DNA of 64,000 bases from Rosellinia necatrix (taxonomy: Eukaryota; Ascomycota; Sordariomycetes; Xylariales; Xylariaceae), in assembly GCA_021209875.1 (NCBI GenBank), contig JAGYVD010000003.1, forward strand, positions 2,170,001 to 2,234,000, written 5' to 3'. The notes under the pieces are model-generated. The model was not told where the DNA came from. It searched no databases and saw only the letters and a program-made list of their open reading frames with translations. This document shows positions 31,439 to 43,773 of this stretch, one piece after another. Both the position numbers and the translations under genes were made by a program. Every line of letters begins with the position of its first letter. Within the stretch, counting starts at the first letter, position 1.

Positions 31439-33806
31439 CTAGGTACCTTTGGAAAGGCTGTCGTGGTAGCTCTTCTGCGCGGCGTCAAAGATCCTCTTCA
31501 CCTCGGCGGCCGGGATCTTCTCCTTCCTATCGAACGAGTACACACCGTTGACTTCTTGTTCAATATCGGTCCTATCGAAGAGGGCAGGGAAAGACCGACG
31601 AATTAGCTAAAGACACGAAGAGAAAAAAAAAGAAAAACAAACAAAACAAAACAGAACAAAACAAAGCAAGCCAGAGCGGCAATGAAAGAACAGGGAATGG
31701 ATGGGAAGAAAGGGGTGATCTTACAACTGCGTATAAACGAACCCGCTACAATGACTCCCCTGGACGACAGCCTTGACGAGCGCCTCGATGCGCCTCACGA
31801 GATCGCCCGAGTCAGTCGCGGTCGTGTACCCCCAGTCGCCGCCACCGCCCTGGGGCTGGAGCTCCTCCTCCTTCCCGCCCGCGGTGGCGGCAGTGGGGCG
31901 CGGCGCGGCGATGTTGACGCCGGCGAATTCGGTGCAGATGACGGGGGCGCCGGGGCGATGCCTGGTCGCCGGGTCGCCGGCATCCGTGATGGCGCCCACG
32001 AACAGCGGTCGCCCGGCCCAGTCCCGGTCGAGCGTCCGCTCGAGCGTCGTACAGGAGGCGGCGAGGGCCGGCGCGTCCGAGTAGTCGTGGAATGTGCTGA
32101 GATCCGTCAGCACGTGTTCCCAGCCGCAGTTGTCGTTTACCGGTCGGGTCGGATCGAGAGACCTGCCCGTCTTTTGTTAGTGCCATGTTAAGGAGGAGGA
32201 GGGAAGGGGGCGGGGGGGGGAATAATGGAACACACTTCGTTAGATAATACAGGTGGCGGATGTGGTCGCGCTGCTCGACGTTGTCCTTGAGGCTCGGGTA
32301 GCCCCAGGACTCGTTCACCGGGGTCCACGCGACGACGGAGGGGTGGTTGATGTCGCGCTTCACGGCCTCGGTCCATTCCTGGTTCATCCGGTCCTTGTAC
32401 TCGGCGCTGAACTCGTAGGCGTTGGCCATCTCCCCCCACACGAGGTAGCCGAGCTTGTCGGCCCAGTACAGGAATACCGGGTCCTCAACCTTTTGGTGCT
32501 TGCGGCACCCGTTGAAGCCCATGTTCTTCGCGAGCACGATATCTTCCTTGAGGCTCTCGGGAGTGGGCGGCGTCATGCCCGTCTCGGGCCAGTATCCTTG
32601 GTCGAGGCATAGCGCTTGGAAGAGCGGCTTGCCATTGAGCCGGAATGTGCCGTCTCCATTGTTCCAGTCCAGGTGCCGGAAGCCCGTGTATGTCCTAACC
32701 TCGTCTATCACTTTACCCTCCGAGTCGAATAGTCGAATTATGAGATCATAGAGAGTGGGGTGATCAGGCGACCAGAGGGCCAGCCCCTTGTGCCAGGAAT
32801 CAGTATCGTCAAAAGGCGCGATGCTAGTCACAGACTGCGACGCCGCTTCCCGCTGATCTTCGCTCAGCGCCAACGGGAGCTTGATAGAAACGTAGTCCTT
32901 GTCCTTTGGCAAATTCTCTTTCTTTTTCCCAATTGAAAATCCGTTGAGGCTGCCTTCAATCTCGACGCTGTAGGCGTGACCGGCTCTCCGTCCCAGGACG
33001 GACACTTCCGCATCAAGAACGCCGCTATAAATATCAGTTGCTTTCAGCACTGTACCTGCACTACTGTTACCCAAGCGGGTTGCCGGCACCACCTCGAGGG
33101 CGACGGGTTGCCAGATGCCGCTTGATGGAGTATAGAATATACTCTCGGGCTGAGGAGCCCAGTACTGTTTCCCGCGTGGCTGAGCAAGGTCGTAAGGCGA
33201 ATCCTGGATGCGCAAGACGAGCCGAAGCTCGTCTTTACCATCGTCACTAGCGTCCTTCACAGTGCTAGTTAGGGCATCCGTGATATCAACATCGAAGGGC
33301 ACATGTCCGCCTCGGTGCTTGCCAACGAGGCGACCCGACACCCAGAGGGTGACATCATAGTCGACTGCGCCGAACCGGACGAGCACACGGTCGCCGGCCA
33401 CGACCCCGGCCTTGGCGCGGGGGTCCGACACCGGCCGCTCGTACCACATCACCTCGTGGGCGTCCTTCTCGTAGAGGCCTGACGCCGGCGTCTGGAAGAC
33501 GAACGGCACGGTTATCGGCGTCTTGGCGTTCTCGTGGTCCTTCACCTTCCAGGCCTCGAACCCCTTCGCGACGAGCTCGGGGAAGGCGGCGATTCGTCGG
33601 CGGTCCGCCTCCGTCTCGGCATTGCCCGGGGCCGATGAACCATCCACGGACACCTTGTCGGGCACGCCGTTGAGATGCCATAACTCCTTCAGCCCAACGT
33701 CTTCATCGTCGAAAAGAATTGTCCATTGGTCATTAATGGGTGCCCATCTGTGATTCGCGTGGACGAAGTCTGGCCGTGGGTACGCATCTTTGGACTGGTA
33801 AGCCAT
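31439..33806 (-). CDS. glycoside hydrolase family 2 protein (beta-galactosidase/glucuronidase type)
   Basis: Retaining beta-glycosidase of the LacZ/GUS superfamily. Exons 33806-32236, 32162-31725 and 31571-31439; introns 73 and 153 nt; joins YYLTKSLDPTRPVND and FVYTQLTDIEQEVNG. 713 residues: sugar-binding jelly roll (about 20-250, LWVSGRLVGKHRGGHVPFDVDI), Ig-like domain (to about 400), TIM barrel (FRLNGKPLFQALCLDQGYWP onward). The acid/base is Glu499 (VNESW) and the nucleophile Glu602 (ICTEFAGV). There is no signal peptide, so it is probably intracellular; the substrate cannot be told from sequence. The ATG at 33806 is the only in-frame start. The stop codon lies inside a TACCTAGGTACC motif of the type scattered through the window. 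Confidence 0.92.
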
Positions 33807-34505
33807 GTTGTCGCCGCTCTGGGGGAGTCTCAACTGGGCCAGTCGAATGGTGTGAGAAAAGAGAAGTGAGGGGGACGACGGGGAATAATAGAAACGACTG
33901 GTCCCTGAAAATCATTGCCTATTTCTTGGGGGGCTTGCGTGTCGAGATCCAACCAAGATCCAACTAAGATCCAACTACTCTGGAACGTGGAGTGAGGGGG
34001 CTGTTATTTGACGTCATCCCTACCACCACTGACAATGTTGGATGCATTGAAAACTGGGCGCTAGCTGCACGTATGGTAGGGTTTGGCAATAATATGGAGA
34101 GCTTGTCGGGTATCTGCATTTTAGCAAGCAAGCACTCGCTTACCTGTGACTGGTAAACCGGGTCAAAGAAGGACGGCCAAGATTGGGGATGGGGGAGAGA
34201 GGAGAGAAATGGGCCTTGTAAGTAACTTACAACACATGCGAAGAACTATGCTATTCTTATGGCAAAGCTGCAGGGTAAGGGCGTGTTGCCAACGAGCGCT
34301 TTTACAGCTCTTTACCTACTTAGTAGGTAGGTTAATCATTCGTATTCTGTGCTGCTCATCGCTGTATGGTCAAAGGATAATGGGAATCTTGTCTTGTCCA
34401 TTTTACGCCATTCGTTATTTCGTTCAATTATGCTTGTCATACTAGGTCTCTAGTGGTTGTCGGCTTTAGGCCCTACCAGATTATTTCAGTGTTTACGATC
34501 CGCTT
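33807..34505. other. intergenic between GH2 gene and MCM4
   Basis: GH2 promoter plus MCM4 3' flank. Near 33949-33976 there is a short tandem repeat (ATCCAACTAAGATCCAACTA-like). No gene is supported. Confidence 0.5.
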
Positions 34506-37500
34506 TCAGGCGACGCCTGTGACACGCCTGATGCTCTTCCTGGCACCTTCACCCGTGATCATGATCACGCCCTCCATTTCTAGTGCCCTCATCGTCTCTG
34601 CGAAATCTGATGGTTCTACGGGGATACTGGCTCCCTCGTTTAACCTCCTGCTCACGTCGCTAAACTTTACACTCTGCCCACCGCTTGTCAGCTCGTCTAA
34701 CAGACGCAGCGCTGCATCCTTCATTTCAGCCTTGCGTTTTCGCTCTGCCGCGCTAGTGCCCTCCGTAAGAAGACTCATATCGATTCGACCTTGCGAGTCG
34801 GTTGCAGCCGTCTTCAGCGCAGATTGGATCAGCCGTTCAGCCTCCAGGACATCGGCCTTGGTCACCGTCAGCGAAAGCCGCATTTTAGCGTGGGCCTCGG
34901 CAAGCCGAATCATAGATTCCAATTGACGAGTGGTAGCCGTGATACGTTTCTCCGCGGCGCGAACATCTTGTCCTAGCTTACGCATATTAACATACGCCTC
35001 AACTAGGGCTTGCGAGGCGTCTTGTGACAGTGTCGGATGAATATGAGCTCGGGCATATGAAATGTAACTAGTCAAGAACTCCACAGGCTGTAGCAAAAGT
35101 TAGTGAGCGGCCCATATGGATGCAATCATATACAACACAAACTTACGAGAATCTCGTCCTTGGAGCTTGCCGACTGTGGTTTGTCCTCCAGATACATTGA
35201 CAAAAGATGTCGTGCCAATCTTCGGTCCGTCGATTCGTTCACACGGTCGAGTATCAGGTAGACGAGGTCGAACCGGGACAAAAGGGTAGGGGGCAGATCA
35301 ATATTCTGGGGAACAGGTAGATCCGGGTTATAGCGGGAGCCGATGGGGTTTGCTGAGGCTAATATGCTTGTTCTTGCGTTTAGCGTCGTGATGATTCCCG
35401 CCTTCGCCACTGAAACTGTTTGCTGCTCCATAACCTCGTGTAACACGGATCGTGTTGAATCCGTCATTTTGTCAAACTCATCAATACAACAAACACCGCC
35501 GTCAGACAAAACAAGAGCGCCAGACTCGAGCACTAGCTGGCGGGTCTCAGGGTCCCGACTGACGTACGCGGTCAGACCGACGGCGGAGGAACCTTTGCCG
35601 CTTGTATACACACCGCGAGGGGCGATCTTGTGAACGTATTGCAATATTTGGGACTTCGAGGTTGAGGGATCACCACACAGCAAGACGTTGATATCACCAC
35701 GGTACTTTGGACTACCGCCGCGCTCAAAGGTTTTATTTGTTCCACCAAACATTTGGAGGAGGATACCCTTCTTCACATCGTCCATCTCGTAGACCGAAGG
35801 GGCTAAAGAGCGGGCAAGTAGCTCATAGATGTCGGAGCGAGCGGCTGTAGCCTTGATCTTCTCCTCTTCTTCGGGGGTTATTTTTCGGGTCTCTTGAATT
35901 TGATTGTCTGCGTCATTGTATTCAGGTTCGAGTGTCGTAAGATCTGCATCCAAGCGTTTGTCATCAACCTTAGCTACGTGGACAACATCCACAAAGGTCT
36001 TGAACACGCTCTTCACTGTCCGCATGCGGGGATTGACACGGACGGGGTTCACACGATATATACCAGTGATCCGGACACGATCACCAGCTTTGCAGAAATC
36101 CACCAGCTCGTTATAAACGCAAACGGACACGGAATGAGGCGTCTGTCCGGCAGGCACGGCATCCGGGGTCTCTTGTAACTTAATGACCTGTTTATCTTCA
36201 AATTCGCACCGATTGTGCACAATCTGCATTGAGTTTTTTTGAGCGCACATTGGACGAGGACACTCGGTAGGTTCTCGGATCTTGCCTCGGTCGAGACCAA
36301 CCAGCAGGGAGTGGCTACAAACATTGCACCGGAAAAATGCCTGTCTCATATCAGGGATGACTGGGGTTGTCCGAATAACAAGACCCTTTATGCAAATGAG
36401 TTTGTCCATGTCAGAAGGATTGAGATCCCGCAGGTTGATGGTGTCATCTAAACCGTAAGGTCGCGTCATATAAGTCTGATCCATAACTTTCTCCTCCAAG
36501 GTTGGGCCTTGTTGGGCGCGCTGGGATTGCGCAGGTTCCTCATTTCTCTCTGAACTGGGGAACTGCATATCGGAGCTCGGGGCAAAGCTTCGTTGCGTCG
36601 CGGAGGCGGTTCCATTGCTCTGACTTCTCTGCTTTGTCATCTCAACTTGTGCCAATTCGATCATGATATCGTGAACAGACTGGTCCATGAGAGGAACAAT
36701 TTCCTGCGGATAATGCTGAATTTGATGCCACATTTTGCGGGTAGGCGGATAAAGCTTAAAATCACGGATGTCCACGTAGAGGATCCGTTGGCCAAGAAGC
36801 AACATATTCTGGAGGTCCTCCCAATACGGCTTCGATGATGCGGTGGGATCCGCGTCCGTCTCCTCTGTTGTCATTCCGTCTTTCCACATGCGGTATTTTT
36901 TGGTGAAACTCTTTAGAAAGTCCTTGAAAGCGGCGTAGGTCTCGTCAATGGAAACGGTAGTACCCCAGATCGTGGCATTGTCTTGTCCGCCAAGAGCATC
37001 AACATCTGACATGACCTGATTCGGATTCGGGGTGCTCGCTACATCGGAGTGGATTTCGCGAACGACGCGGCCGGAATCGTCGAGAATTACACGGCTACCA
37101 CCACGAGGACCACCACTGAAAATTTCGGAATTAATGTCACCTCTCCGGGGTCTAGCTCGTGGAGTTCCAGCCGCGCCGACGAATAGTCCACTGCTTTCAC
37201 TTCGAAGGTCGGACTGCGGATGCAATCCTCGACCGGGGCTTGAACTTGGCTCGTATCGGATAGGGGAAGATTCTAAGATGCGGATTAGCAGTCCAGTCTT
37301 GGTATTTACACAGCATAAGTTCCATAACATACCACCAATTGGGCCCCTGGAGGCTCTGGGCGTCCGGTCGCCGTCAGAATCGGTTGACTGAGTATGTGTC
37401 ATGCGACGGAGAGGCGAGCTAGGTGGAGCTCCGCTATTGTTGTCCGTGCTTTGGCTGGCGGTATTGTGTCGTAGGGGAGACGATACTCCATTGCCATTGT

Positions 37501-37675
37501 TACCGTTCGCGGGCGAGGACTGGTAAAACAGAGGGCTAGAGGCTAGCTGCGATGGCCGATTGTTACGAGGCGTAGCACCATTTTGCGATGCCGCCTGCTG
37601 CGAGCTGCGAGTATTACGAGTAGGAGTGCCCGCAGCCGAACCACGCTGGCTACGGCGTGGAGCAGGGGATGACAT
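34506..37675 (-). CDS. MCM4: DNA replication licensing factor MCM4
   Basis: Subunit of the MCM2-7 replicative helicase. Three exons: 37675-37333, 37272-35147 and 35087-34506; introns 60 and 59 nt. The first intron has a length divisible by three and lacks an in-frame stop, so naive translation keeps it; it is a real intron (GTATGT, TGCTAATC branch, CTTAG) and the join gives GPIGESSPIRYE. 1016 residues. A long Ser/Thr/Pro/Gln N-terminal tail (DDK/CDK target in the family) is followed by a zinc ribbon (CNVCSH...CPRPMC), Walker A GDPSTSKSQ near 638, Walker B CCIDEFDKM near 700, the Arg finger LLSRFD near 780, and a C-terminal winged helix. Confidence 0.97.
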
Positions 37676-38241
37676 GACGAATTAGAGGAGGCGGATCGTA
37701 GCTGGGAAAGATTTGAGCCCCTAGACGGTGATTTGCCTGGAAGTACGAAGCCTGGGTGAGGACTGACGGGGCTCGTGATCGGGAGGCTCGATTTTAATGC
37801 CGTGGTGGGTGAGCCTTGGGAACGGATTGGGGGGTTTGACAGGTCGCGAAAAAAGAGACAGGGCCCCTTGACGTGTAGTAGCGCGTCTAGACCGCGTAAA
37901 GTGGAAAGTAATGTCCAGTAGGTAAGTACCTAAGTAGCCTTTGAGCCTCGAGGCTTAGATCAGTGCCTAGTTAGTCGCATAAGTGTATAACCCACCGCTT
38001 TATGCGCGTTTCCGAAATAGCGGGGTGAGTGGATCCCCTGAATGGCGATGCCACCTGCGCTCAAGGCTCAAGCTACCTTAAAGAGGTAGCAGCTTTGGTC
38101 AATACATTCCTGAGTCGTCGGCAAAGACCACAATCCTCTTCTACCCGCACACTCGCACCACTCAATTCGACGAGACGGAGACATCAACCACCACCGAGTC
38201 GATTCATTTCACTGATCCAGACCTGCACGGTTACCCTCAAG
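37676..38241. promoter_or_regulatory. divergent promoter MCM4 / zeta-COP with CGCGT cluster
   Basis: 566 bp between two ATGs. Three CGCGT cores lie at 37882-37886, 37893-37897 and 38005-38009. In yeasts MBF binds ACGCGT to drive G1/S genes including MCMs; these copies match the CGCGT core only. A CTAGG-type motif is absent here. Confidence 0.4.
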
Positions 38242-39132
38242 ATGCCGTCTATGTCCCTGCAGTCCGTGGCTGCTGTTATCATACTCAGTGTCGACGACGG
38301 TTCCGGTACGTACTGAAGGTTCCTTGTCTGGTTTCTCTGCCATTATTTGTCAAATAGGCCTTTTGATGTCAAAGCTAATATGGCCGCAGTAAGTAGATAC
38401 TCGTTCCAATTACTTGTACCCAAAGCGACCACGCCGTAGCCGTCTCTGGGAGGGGGCACTATGTGGTCGAGCACAGAAGGTTAATATACGGTAGAGGATA
38501 TTTGCCAAATACTACAATGCACCACACCATGCGCCAACGGGCAGTAAGCTTTATAGAACCTAAAGTCGAAGCTCCCAAGTGATTAACGAGGCCCGTCTAG
38601 CATCCGGTGCCGCGAGCTCCCCATACGCCGATGTGAAGTCGCAGAAGACCTTTGAGAAAGGCCTCCTGGAGAAGACAGCAAAACAGACTGGCGATATTAT
38701 ACTTTACGACAACAAGCTAGTGCTCTATAAGATGGAATCGGACGTCATGATGTACATTGTTGGTGGTGCCGAGGAGAACGAGGTCTTGCTGTACAACGTT
38801 ATCTTAGCATTACGGGATTCGTTGCATCTGCTATTCAAGTTCGTCCTCGTCGCCCCCGTCGCTTGGCAGGCGAATACTCACATTGGCTTAGGCAATCTGT
38901 GGATAAGCGGACAGTCGTGGAGAACTACGACTTAGTATCGTTGGCGATCGATGAGATTGTCGACGACGGAATTATCCTGGAAACAGACCCGACCATTATC
39001 GTGCAACGAGTCAGTAAGGCGCCAACTCAGGATGTCAACCTGAGCCGCATCGACCTCAGTGAACAAGGAGTGAACAACCTGGCGCAACTCGGACGGGCTA
39101 AGTTGACCGACTGGCTACGGCAAGGGCTATAA
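38242..39132 (+). CDS. RET3: coatomer subunit zeta
   Basis: Small subunit of the COPI coat that retrieves proteins from Golgi to ER; it has a longin-like fold and pairs with gamma-COP. Supported exons: 38242-38305 ([20 protein letters not shown]), 38495-38543 ([16 protein letters not shown]), 38601-38838 and 38892-39132. Joins: [19 protein letters not shown] (57-nt intron, ATTAAC branch) and [18 protein letters not shown] (53 nt). The first and second exons do not fit in phase directly. A 14-nt microexon at 38375-38388, bounded by TCAAAG and GTAAGT, restores the frame and gives 201 residues; this part of the model is uncertain. Its 3' end faces SUA5, 146 bp away. Confidence 0.88.
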
Positions 39133-39278
39133 TGTAGGAAATCTCACCCTAGCCTATAACGAGAGACAAGTAATTACGAGATCACCTAAAGGAAAAGGCT
39201 CAACTGCATGGCGTTAGTAAAAACTGCGGCCTCCTGGGAGACATATCATGTTGGGTGGCCAGGTCGTCTATTTTCCAG

Positions 39279-40604
39279 CTATGACTTAATTTGGGACGCG
39301 GCTTTGCGTAACCTATTCATGATCGCGGCGCCGATATCTTCATCGTCTAGTGTACCCTCTACGAAAATAACATCCGCGCCTCGTCTATCCAGCTCTCGTA
39401 ACGCCGAAAACAGCCCCTGTGCTATGCTCCTACTATCCTTGCCGATGCTAATATCCAGAAGATTCCCGATAGGTGCGTCATCCGGTGGCTTGTATAGGTT
39501 TGCCTCTCTGACCTCAAGTTCAACACTTACTTGGTTGTCAGGCCCAGTGGGTGCAGCAAGCTCTTTTTGCTCTTTAAAATTTCCGCATGGAAGCCCCCCG
39601 CCCGGTTGCCAATACCGAGTCCGAATGACACCGACTACGTTGTTATTGTTTTCATTAAGCCCCAACCCTTGATGGTCAATGCCCCTGTGTAAGCCGGGAC
39701 AAGTAGCTTCGTAGAGAACTACCCGCGCTTTGGGGCTGTAATGTTTGTATTTCATCCCTGGCGCCCTTGGCGCCGCCTTGCCCGCTTCACTGTGGTCTTT
39801 GTACGCTTTTTCAACTTGCTCCCATCCAGGGCACCTTCGTAACTCATCTATGCTCACACCACCCGGTCTCAAGACAACAGGCGGATCACATAACCCATCC
39901 ACCACCGTGCTTTCAACCCCGACCAGGCATGGGCCACCATCAAGTATCAACTCGATACGCCCATCCAAGTCCTCCAGCACATGGGCCGCCGTGGTCGGCG
40001 AGGGTTTTGTGGAGGCATTAGCAGAGGGGGCAGCCAGCGGAGCGCCCACCAACTTGATGAGCGAGCGTGCCAGTGGTGAAGCGGGCATCCGTACACCAAA
40101 CGTCTTCAGGCCAGCTGTAACCTGAGGGGCTAGCTTGGATGGGGCCGGGTTGGGCATTAATATTGTCAGCGGGCCGGGCCAAAAGCGCTCGATTAGCGGC
40201 TTGTATATTTCAGGGATCCGGTCGTGAGATCCGTTTGTCGCCGCGTTCGTCTCGCTCTCCGTCTGTAGAACAGAGCGGAGCATGTCTAAGTCGGCGACAT
40301 GTATAATGAGCGGGTTGTCCGATGGTCTGCCCTTTGCAGAATAAATTCCTTTCACAGCAGCAGCTCTTGTCGCATCGGCGCCTAAACCATACACTGTCTC
40401 TGTTGGAAATGCGACTGGTATGTCTTTCGTTTTTAGATATTTCGCCGCTTCTTGTAGAACCTGAGCACCTGGCAACTGGGAGACCTCCCAGCCGCCGATC
40501 CTTTCAAGTCCGGCATCGTCCTTGAACTTCCCAAAATCACTATCAGCTACTTTCAGAACTTCTGTCTTCCGTCTCGCCGCCTGTGGTGGCAAGTCTTGCG
40601 ACAT
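39279..40604 (-). CDS. SUA5: threonylcarbamoyl-AMP synthase Sua5
   Basis: Makes threonylcarbamoyl-AMP from Thr, bicarbonate and ATP for the t6A modification of ANN-decoding tRNAs. Single exon, 441 residues. The YrdC domain fills about residues 40-260 with PVAFPTETVYGLGADA, YSAKGRPSDNPLIIHV (substrate-binding KxR and SxN residues), ERFWPGPLTILMP, GVRMPASPLAR and APSANASTKPSPT. The C-terminal Sua5 domain carries APGMKYKHYSPKARVVLYE and ends with DEDIGAAIMNRLRKAAS. The only upstream in-frame initiator is a TTG at 40670; the ATG at 40604 (MSQDLPPQ) is the likely start. The residues before it (RFKSVRAVLNSYST) resemble a mitochondrial presequence, so a near-cognate start could make a longer form. 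Confidence 0.95.
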   Translation of the reverse strand: MSQDLPPQAARRKTEVLKVADSDFGKFKDDAGLERIGGWEVSQLPGAQVLQEAAKYLKTKDIPVAFPTETVYGLGADATRAAAVKGIYSAKGRPSDNPLIIHVADLDMLRSVLQTESETNAATNGSHDRIPEIYKPLIERFWPGPLTILMPNPAPSKLAPQVTAGLKTFGVRMPASPLARSLIKLVGAPLAAPSANASTKPSPTTAAHVLEDLDGRIELILDGGPCLVGVESTVVDGLCDPPVVLRPGGVSIDELRRCPGWEQVEKAYKDHSEAGKAAPRAPGMKYKHYSPKARVVLYEATCPGLHRGIDHQGLGLNENNNNVVGVIRTRYWQPGGGLPCGNFKEQKELAAPTGPDNQVSVELEVREANLYKPPDDAPIGNLLDISIGKDSRSIAQGLFSALRELDRRGADVIFVEGTLDDEDIGAAIMNRLRKAASQIKS

Positions 40605-41285
40605 GGTACTGTAAGAGTTGAGGACAGCTCGAACAGATTTGAATCTGAGGACCGGGGCCCGTGAAGCCAATTTGATGGTGGGCTTCAGACTCGGAAGAAT
40701 CTATGTTGATTCAAATATAGCCGCTTCTCAAATATGGCGGGTCTCCGTTTTGTCGGGTGGGATCTTGCCGATCAATATCAAGGGAGACGAGACATACAGT
40801 AGAAGATACAAGTGCACTTATCAAATTCGTGATGGGAATGAAATATATGTTTTTGTGACTCATCAAGCGACACCAGTGTATATTTCTAGTTCCGTCGCCA
40901 ACGATTAATTGCCAAGCCTAGTACCAGTGATAAGTTCACTGGGCTATGTCATCCTCAGTGGAAAATTCGACTGCAACTGGCCTGCGAGAGGGGAGATATG
41001 CCATGTGCATATGCCATGCACGCTATAACTATTACCAAAGCTAAACCTATAATAGCAGTTTTCGTGGGCCAAAGCGCCTAATTCCTGCCTGTGCCTTAGA
41101 CCAGAGCGCAATGAGCTGGCCAGTAATTACTACCTAGGTATCTAGCACTACCTACCTATGAACTGCATTTTGCACCTTTCAGACAATGTCGGGATTGCCA
41201 TCTCCAAGATATAGAGGCACTCCTCAAGACCTTAACCCGGCCTGATGTCTTGCCTCGCTATGTACCTCCTATTACCAATGACCCA
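40605..41285. other. divergent promoter region SUA5 / COG4
   Basis: It contains a CTACCTAGGTATCTAG motif cluster at about 41131-41158. The plus-strand ORF at 40618-40908 is antisense shadow plus spacer. A short frame at about 41185-41244 (MSGLPSPRYRG...) precedes COG4 but is out of frame with it. Confidence 0.5.
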
Positions 41286-43773
41286 ATGTCCGCCAACAAC
41301 TATCTAAATGGCGACCTTGCAGCCCATTCAGCAACGCCGAAGCCGTCCCGGAAGCTGAACCGCAGCCCGTCTTCCCACCCCTCCATCCACGATGCATCTT
41401 CTCTCGCCGACGTCCGCGCCAGCCTAGCCCCACTTCACGCCCGGGAAACGGCTATAGTGACTCGCCTGGATACCCTTGTATCTTCCCAAGCCGACCTCTC
41501 CCGCGAATTGGGCCGGCTCGACCTGCTGCGTGCCAACCTAGGCTCCCAGGTCATTGCCACCAGATCGATCAGCAATGGCATGCTGTCGTCGGCCGCCGAG
41601 ACCGCCGGCCGGCTCTCCAACCGAGTCAAGGAACTGGATTTGGAAAAGGACAGAGTACAACAGACCCTGAAGGTTGTTGAACAAGTCGCCGAACTCAAGG
41701 CTTGCGTCCATGGCGTGGTTGGTAGTATGGGTGCGCCGCAGGACTGGGAGGCGGCAGCTGGCTACATCGCGCGGGCAAGCAAAATCCCCGAGTCCATCAT
41801 ACAAGGCGGATTTGCGGCCTCCATCGTGCCAAGCGTGGAAGTTCCCGATACACCTTGGATAACGCTTGAGAATTCGAAGGAGAGTCTGTGCGGCCTGTTT
41901 TTGCGCGAGTTCGAAAAAGCCGCCAAGGATAGCGACGGTGCTAAAGTCACCCGTTTCTTCAAGCTGTTCCCTCTGATCGGAAGAGGCGATGTTGGATTGG
42001 ACGTTTATGGTAGATATGTCTGTCAGGGAGTCGCGGGCACTGCACGCGCTACTCTCAAAGAAGTCCCTGGTGGTGCTGGAAGGAAAGATGGGTTCTTCTA
42101 TGCAAACGCCCTTACAAAGCTATTCGAGCACATTGCTCAAATTGTCGAGAGTCACGGTGGCCTCGTAGAGAGACACTACGGAGAGGGCAAGATGGTCAAA
42201 GTCATCGAAAGGTTGCAAATGGAAGCTGATGTGCAGGGCGGCATCATATTGGACTCCTGGAGTGACGACAGAAATGTCAGTAGACGCCTCACGGACGTGA
42301 AGAGCTACCCGTTCTCGTTCCTAGTACAGAGCTTCTTGCCGCAACAAAAGACGCTTGGCGCAACACCCCGTATGAACTCGCCCGCGATTGTTGGTGGGAC
42401 CAACCCCCGTGACAGTGAAGACGAAGGCGTCAATATGAAGGAGGTCGATGCCCTCCTCAATGAAATCTCCGTCATGCTTGGTCGTTGGTCATTATACACC
42501 AGATTCCTTGCCGGGAAATGCAAGGTAGTCCAACCCTTACCATCCTCGTATCAGTCCCAATGCTTACATGTCACAGAGCCCAGGGGCCCCAGAAGACACT
42601 GCACTATCCATACCAACGGTGTTGAGTAATTCCAATCTCCAGAAAAAGGTATTAGCAAAACTTGTTGAGCCATATAGCTCCATGTCATTGTTCTTCTTCA
42701 GACGATCTGTTGAGAAAGCATTCCAATTGGATGAATCCCCGGCTGGGCTGTCTTTAAATCTCAGCAAACCTATTGAAGCCAATACGCCCTTCATCATTTC
42801 CGCTGTTGACGACGTGATGTACATCGTCAGTGCAGTTATTCAACGGTCTATATCTACCTCCCAGCGTGAGGTGGTATCCGACGTCATTTCAACGAGCAGC
42901 AGAGTACTGGATTCCGATTTCATTAAAATGATGCACCGAAAGATGCAAGACGAGTCATATCCGCGACCTGTTGTGCAAGGCGGCCTGCCACCGGAAGACA
43001 AGATTGTTTCGTTTATTGTCTTAATTAATAGTCTTGATGTCTCCAACGAACACCTCGCTCGAATCATAACAACCCGGCTGGGCAGCTCTCTAGACAAGTC
43101 CAACGGAACCTCCTACCCCAATCCGCTTACCACCTCGTTTCCTTTCGAAAACGATGCCACGCTAGTCAAATCCTCTCTTAGCAACCTGCATTCGACATTT
43201 ACAACGAAGACCACCGAGCTCTTAAACGACGGCTTGCAGGTTCTTTTCAACCAGGTGATCAGGTTGAAACTACGCACTATCATGGCGGAGGCCTTCAGGG
43301 ATGCGGATTATTGGCGGACTGAAGAAGAAATGGCGGAGATCGCTCTCCAGAATGAAGAGGACGAGGACGAGTTTCTAGATCGCGTACCACGGCGTTTTGA
43401 GCAGGGCTGGGACGCACTTATGAAGCCTATTGCACGGCTCATGACAACCAAAACGTATAACATTTTACTAGAAATTACGGCGGCGCATTTGGCAAAGCAG
43501 AGCTTAGAGAAGAGGATATGGAGCTACAGCGGTAAGACAAATGCATATGGGGCTATCCGCATGGAGCGAGACTTCAACGGAATCATCAGTACAGTGGCAA
43601 AAGGCAACTACAGTGTGAGGGAGCTATTCAACAGAGTCACACAGATTCTTATGGTTGCTAATATGGAAGATGACGAGTGGGAAGAATTGACAGAAGAGGG
43701 CGAGGACGACGGTATTGAATGGGTGCTAAGTCAAGAAGAAAGACGCAGAGCCCGAAATTTAGTCCGAGAGTAA
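41286..43773 (+). CDS. COG4: conserved oligomeric Golgi complex subunit 4
   Basis: Tethering factor for retrograde vesicles inside the Golgi. Exons 41286-42524 and 42577-43773 with a 52-nt intron (GTAGTC...TCACAG); the join reads AGKCKSPGAPEDTALS. 811 residues from the ATG at 41286. The coiled-coil N-terminus (LDTLVSSQADLSRELGRLDLLRANL) is followed by conserved stretches KELDLEKDRVQQTLKVVEQV, KVTRFFKLFPLIG, LTKLFEHIAQIVESH, SSMSLFFFRRSVEKAF, DDVMYIVSAVIQRS, VSFIVLINSLDVSNEHL and FNGIISTVAKGNYSVRELFNRVTQILMVANMED near the end. The frame is open upstream of the chosen ATG but has no other ATG. Confidence 0.92.
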
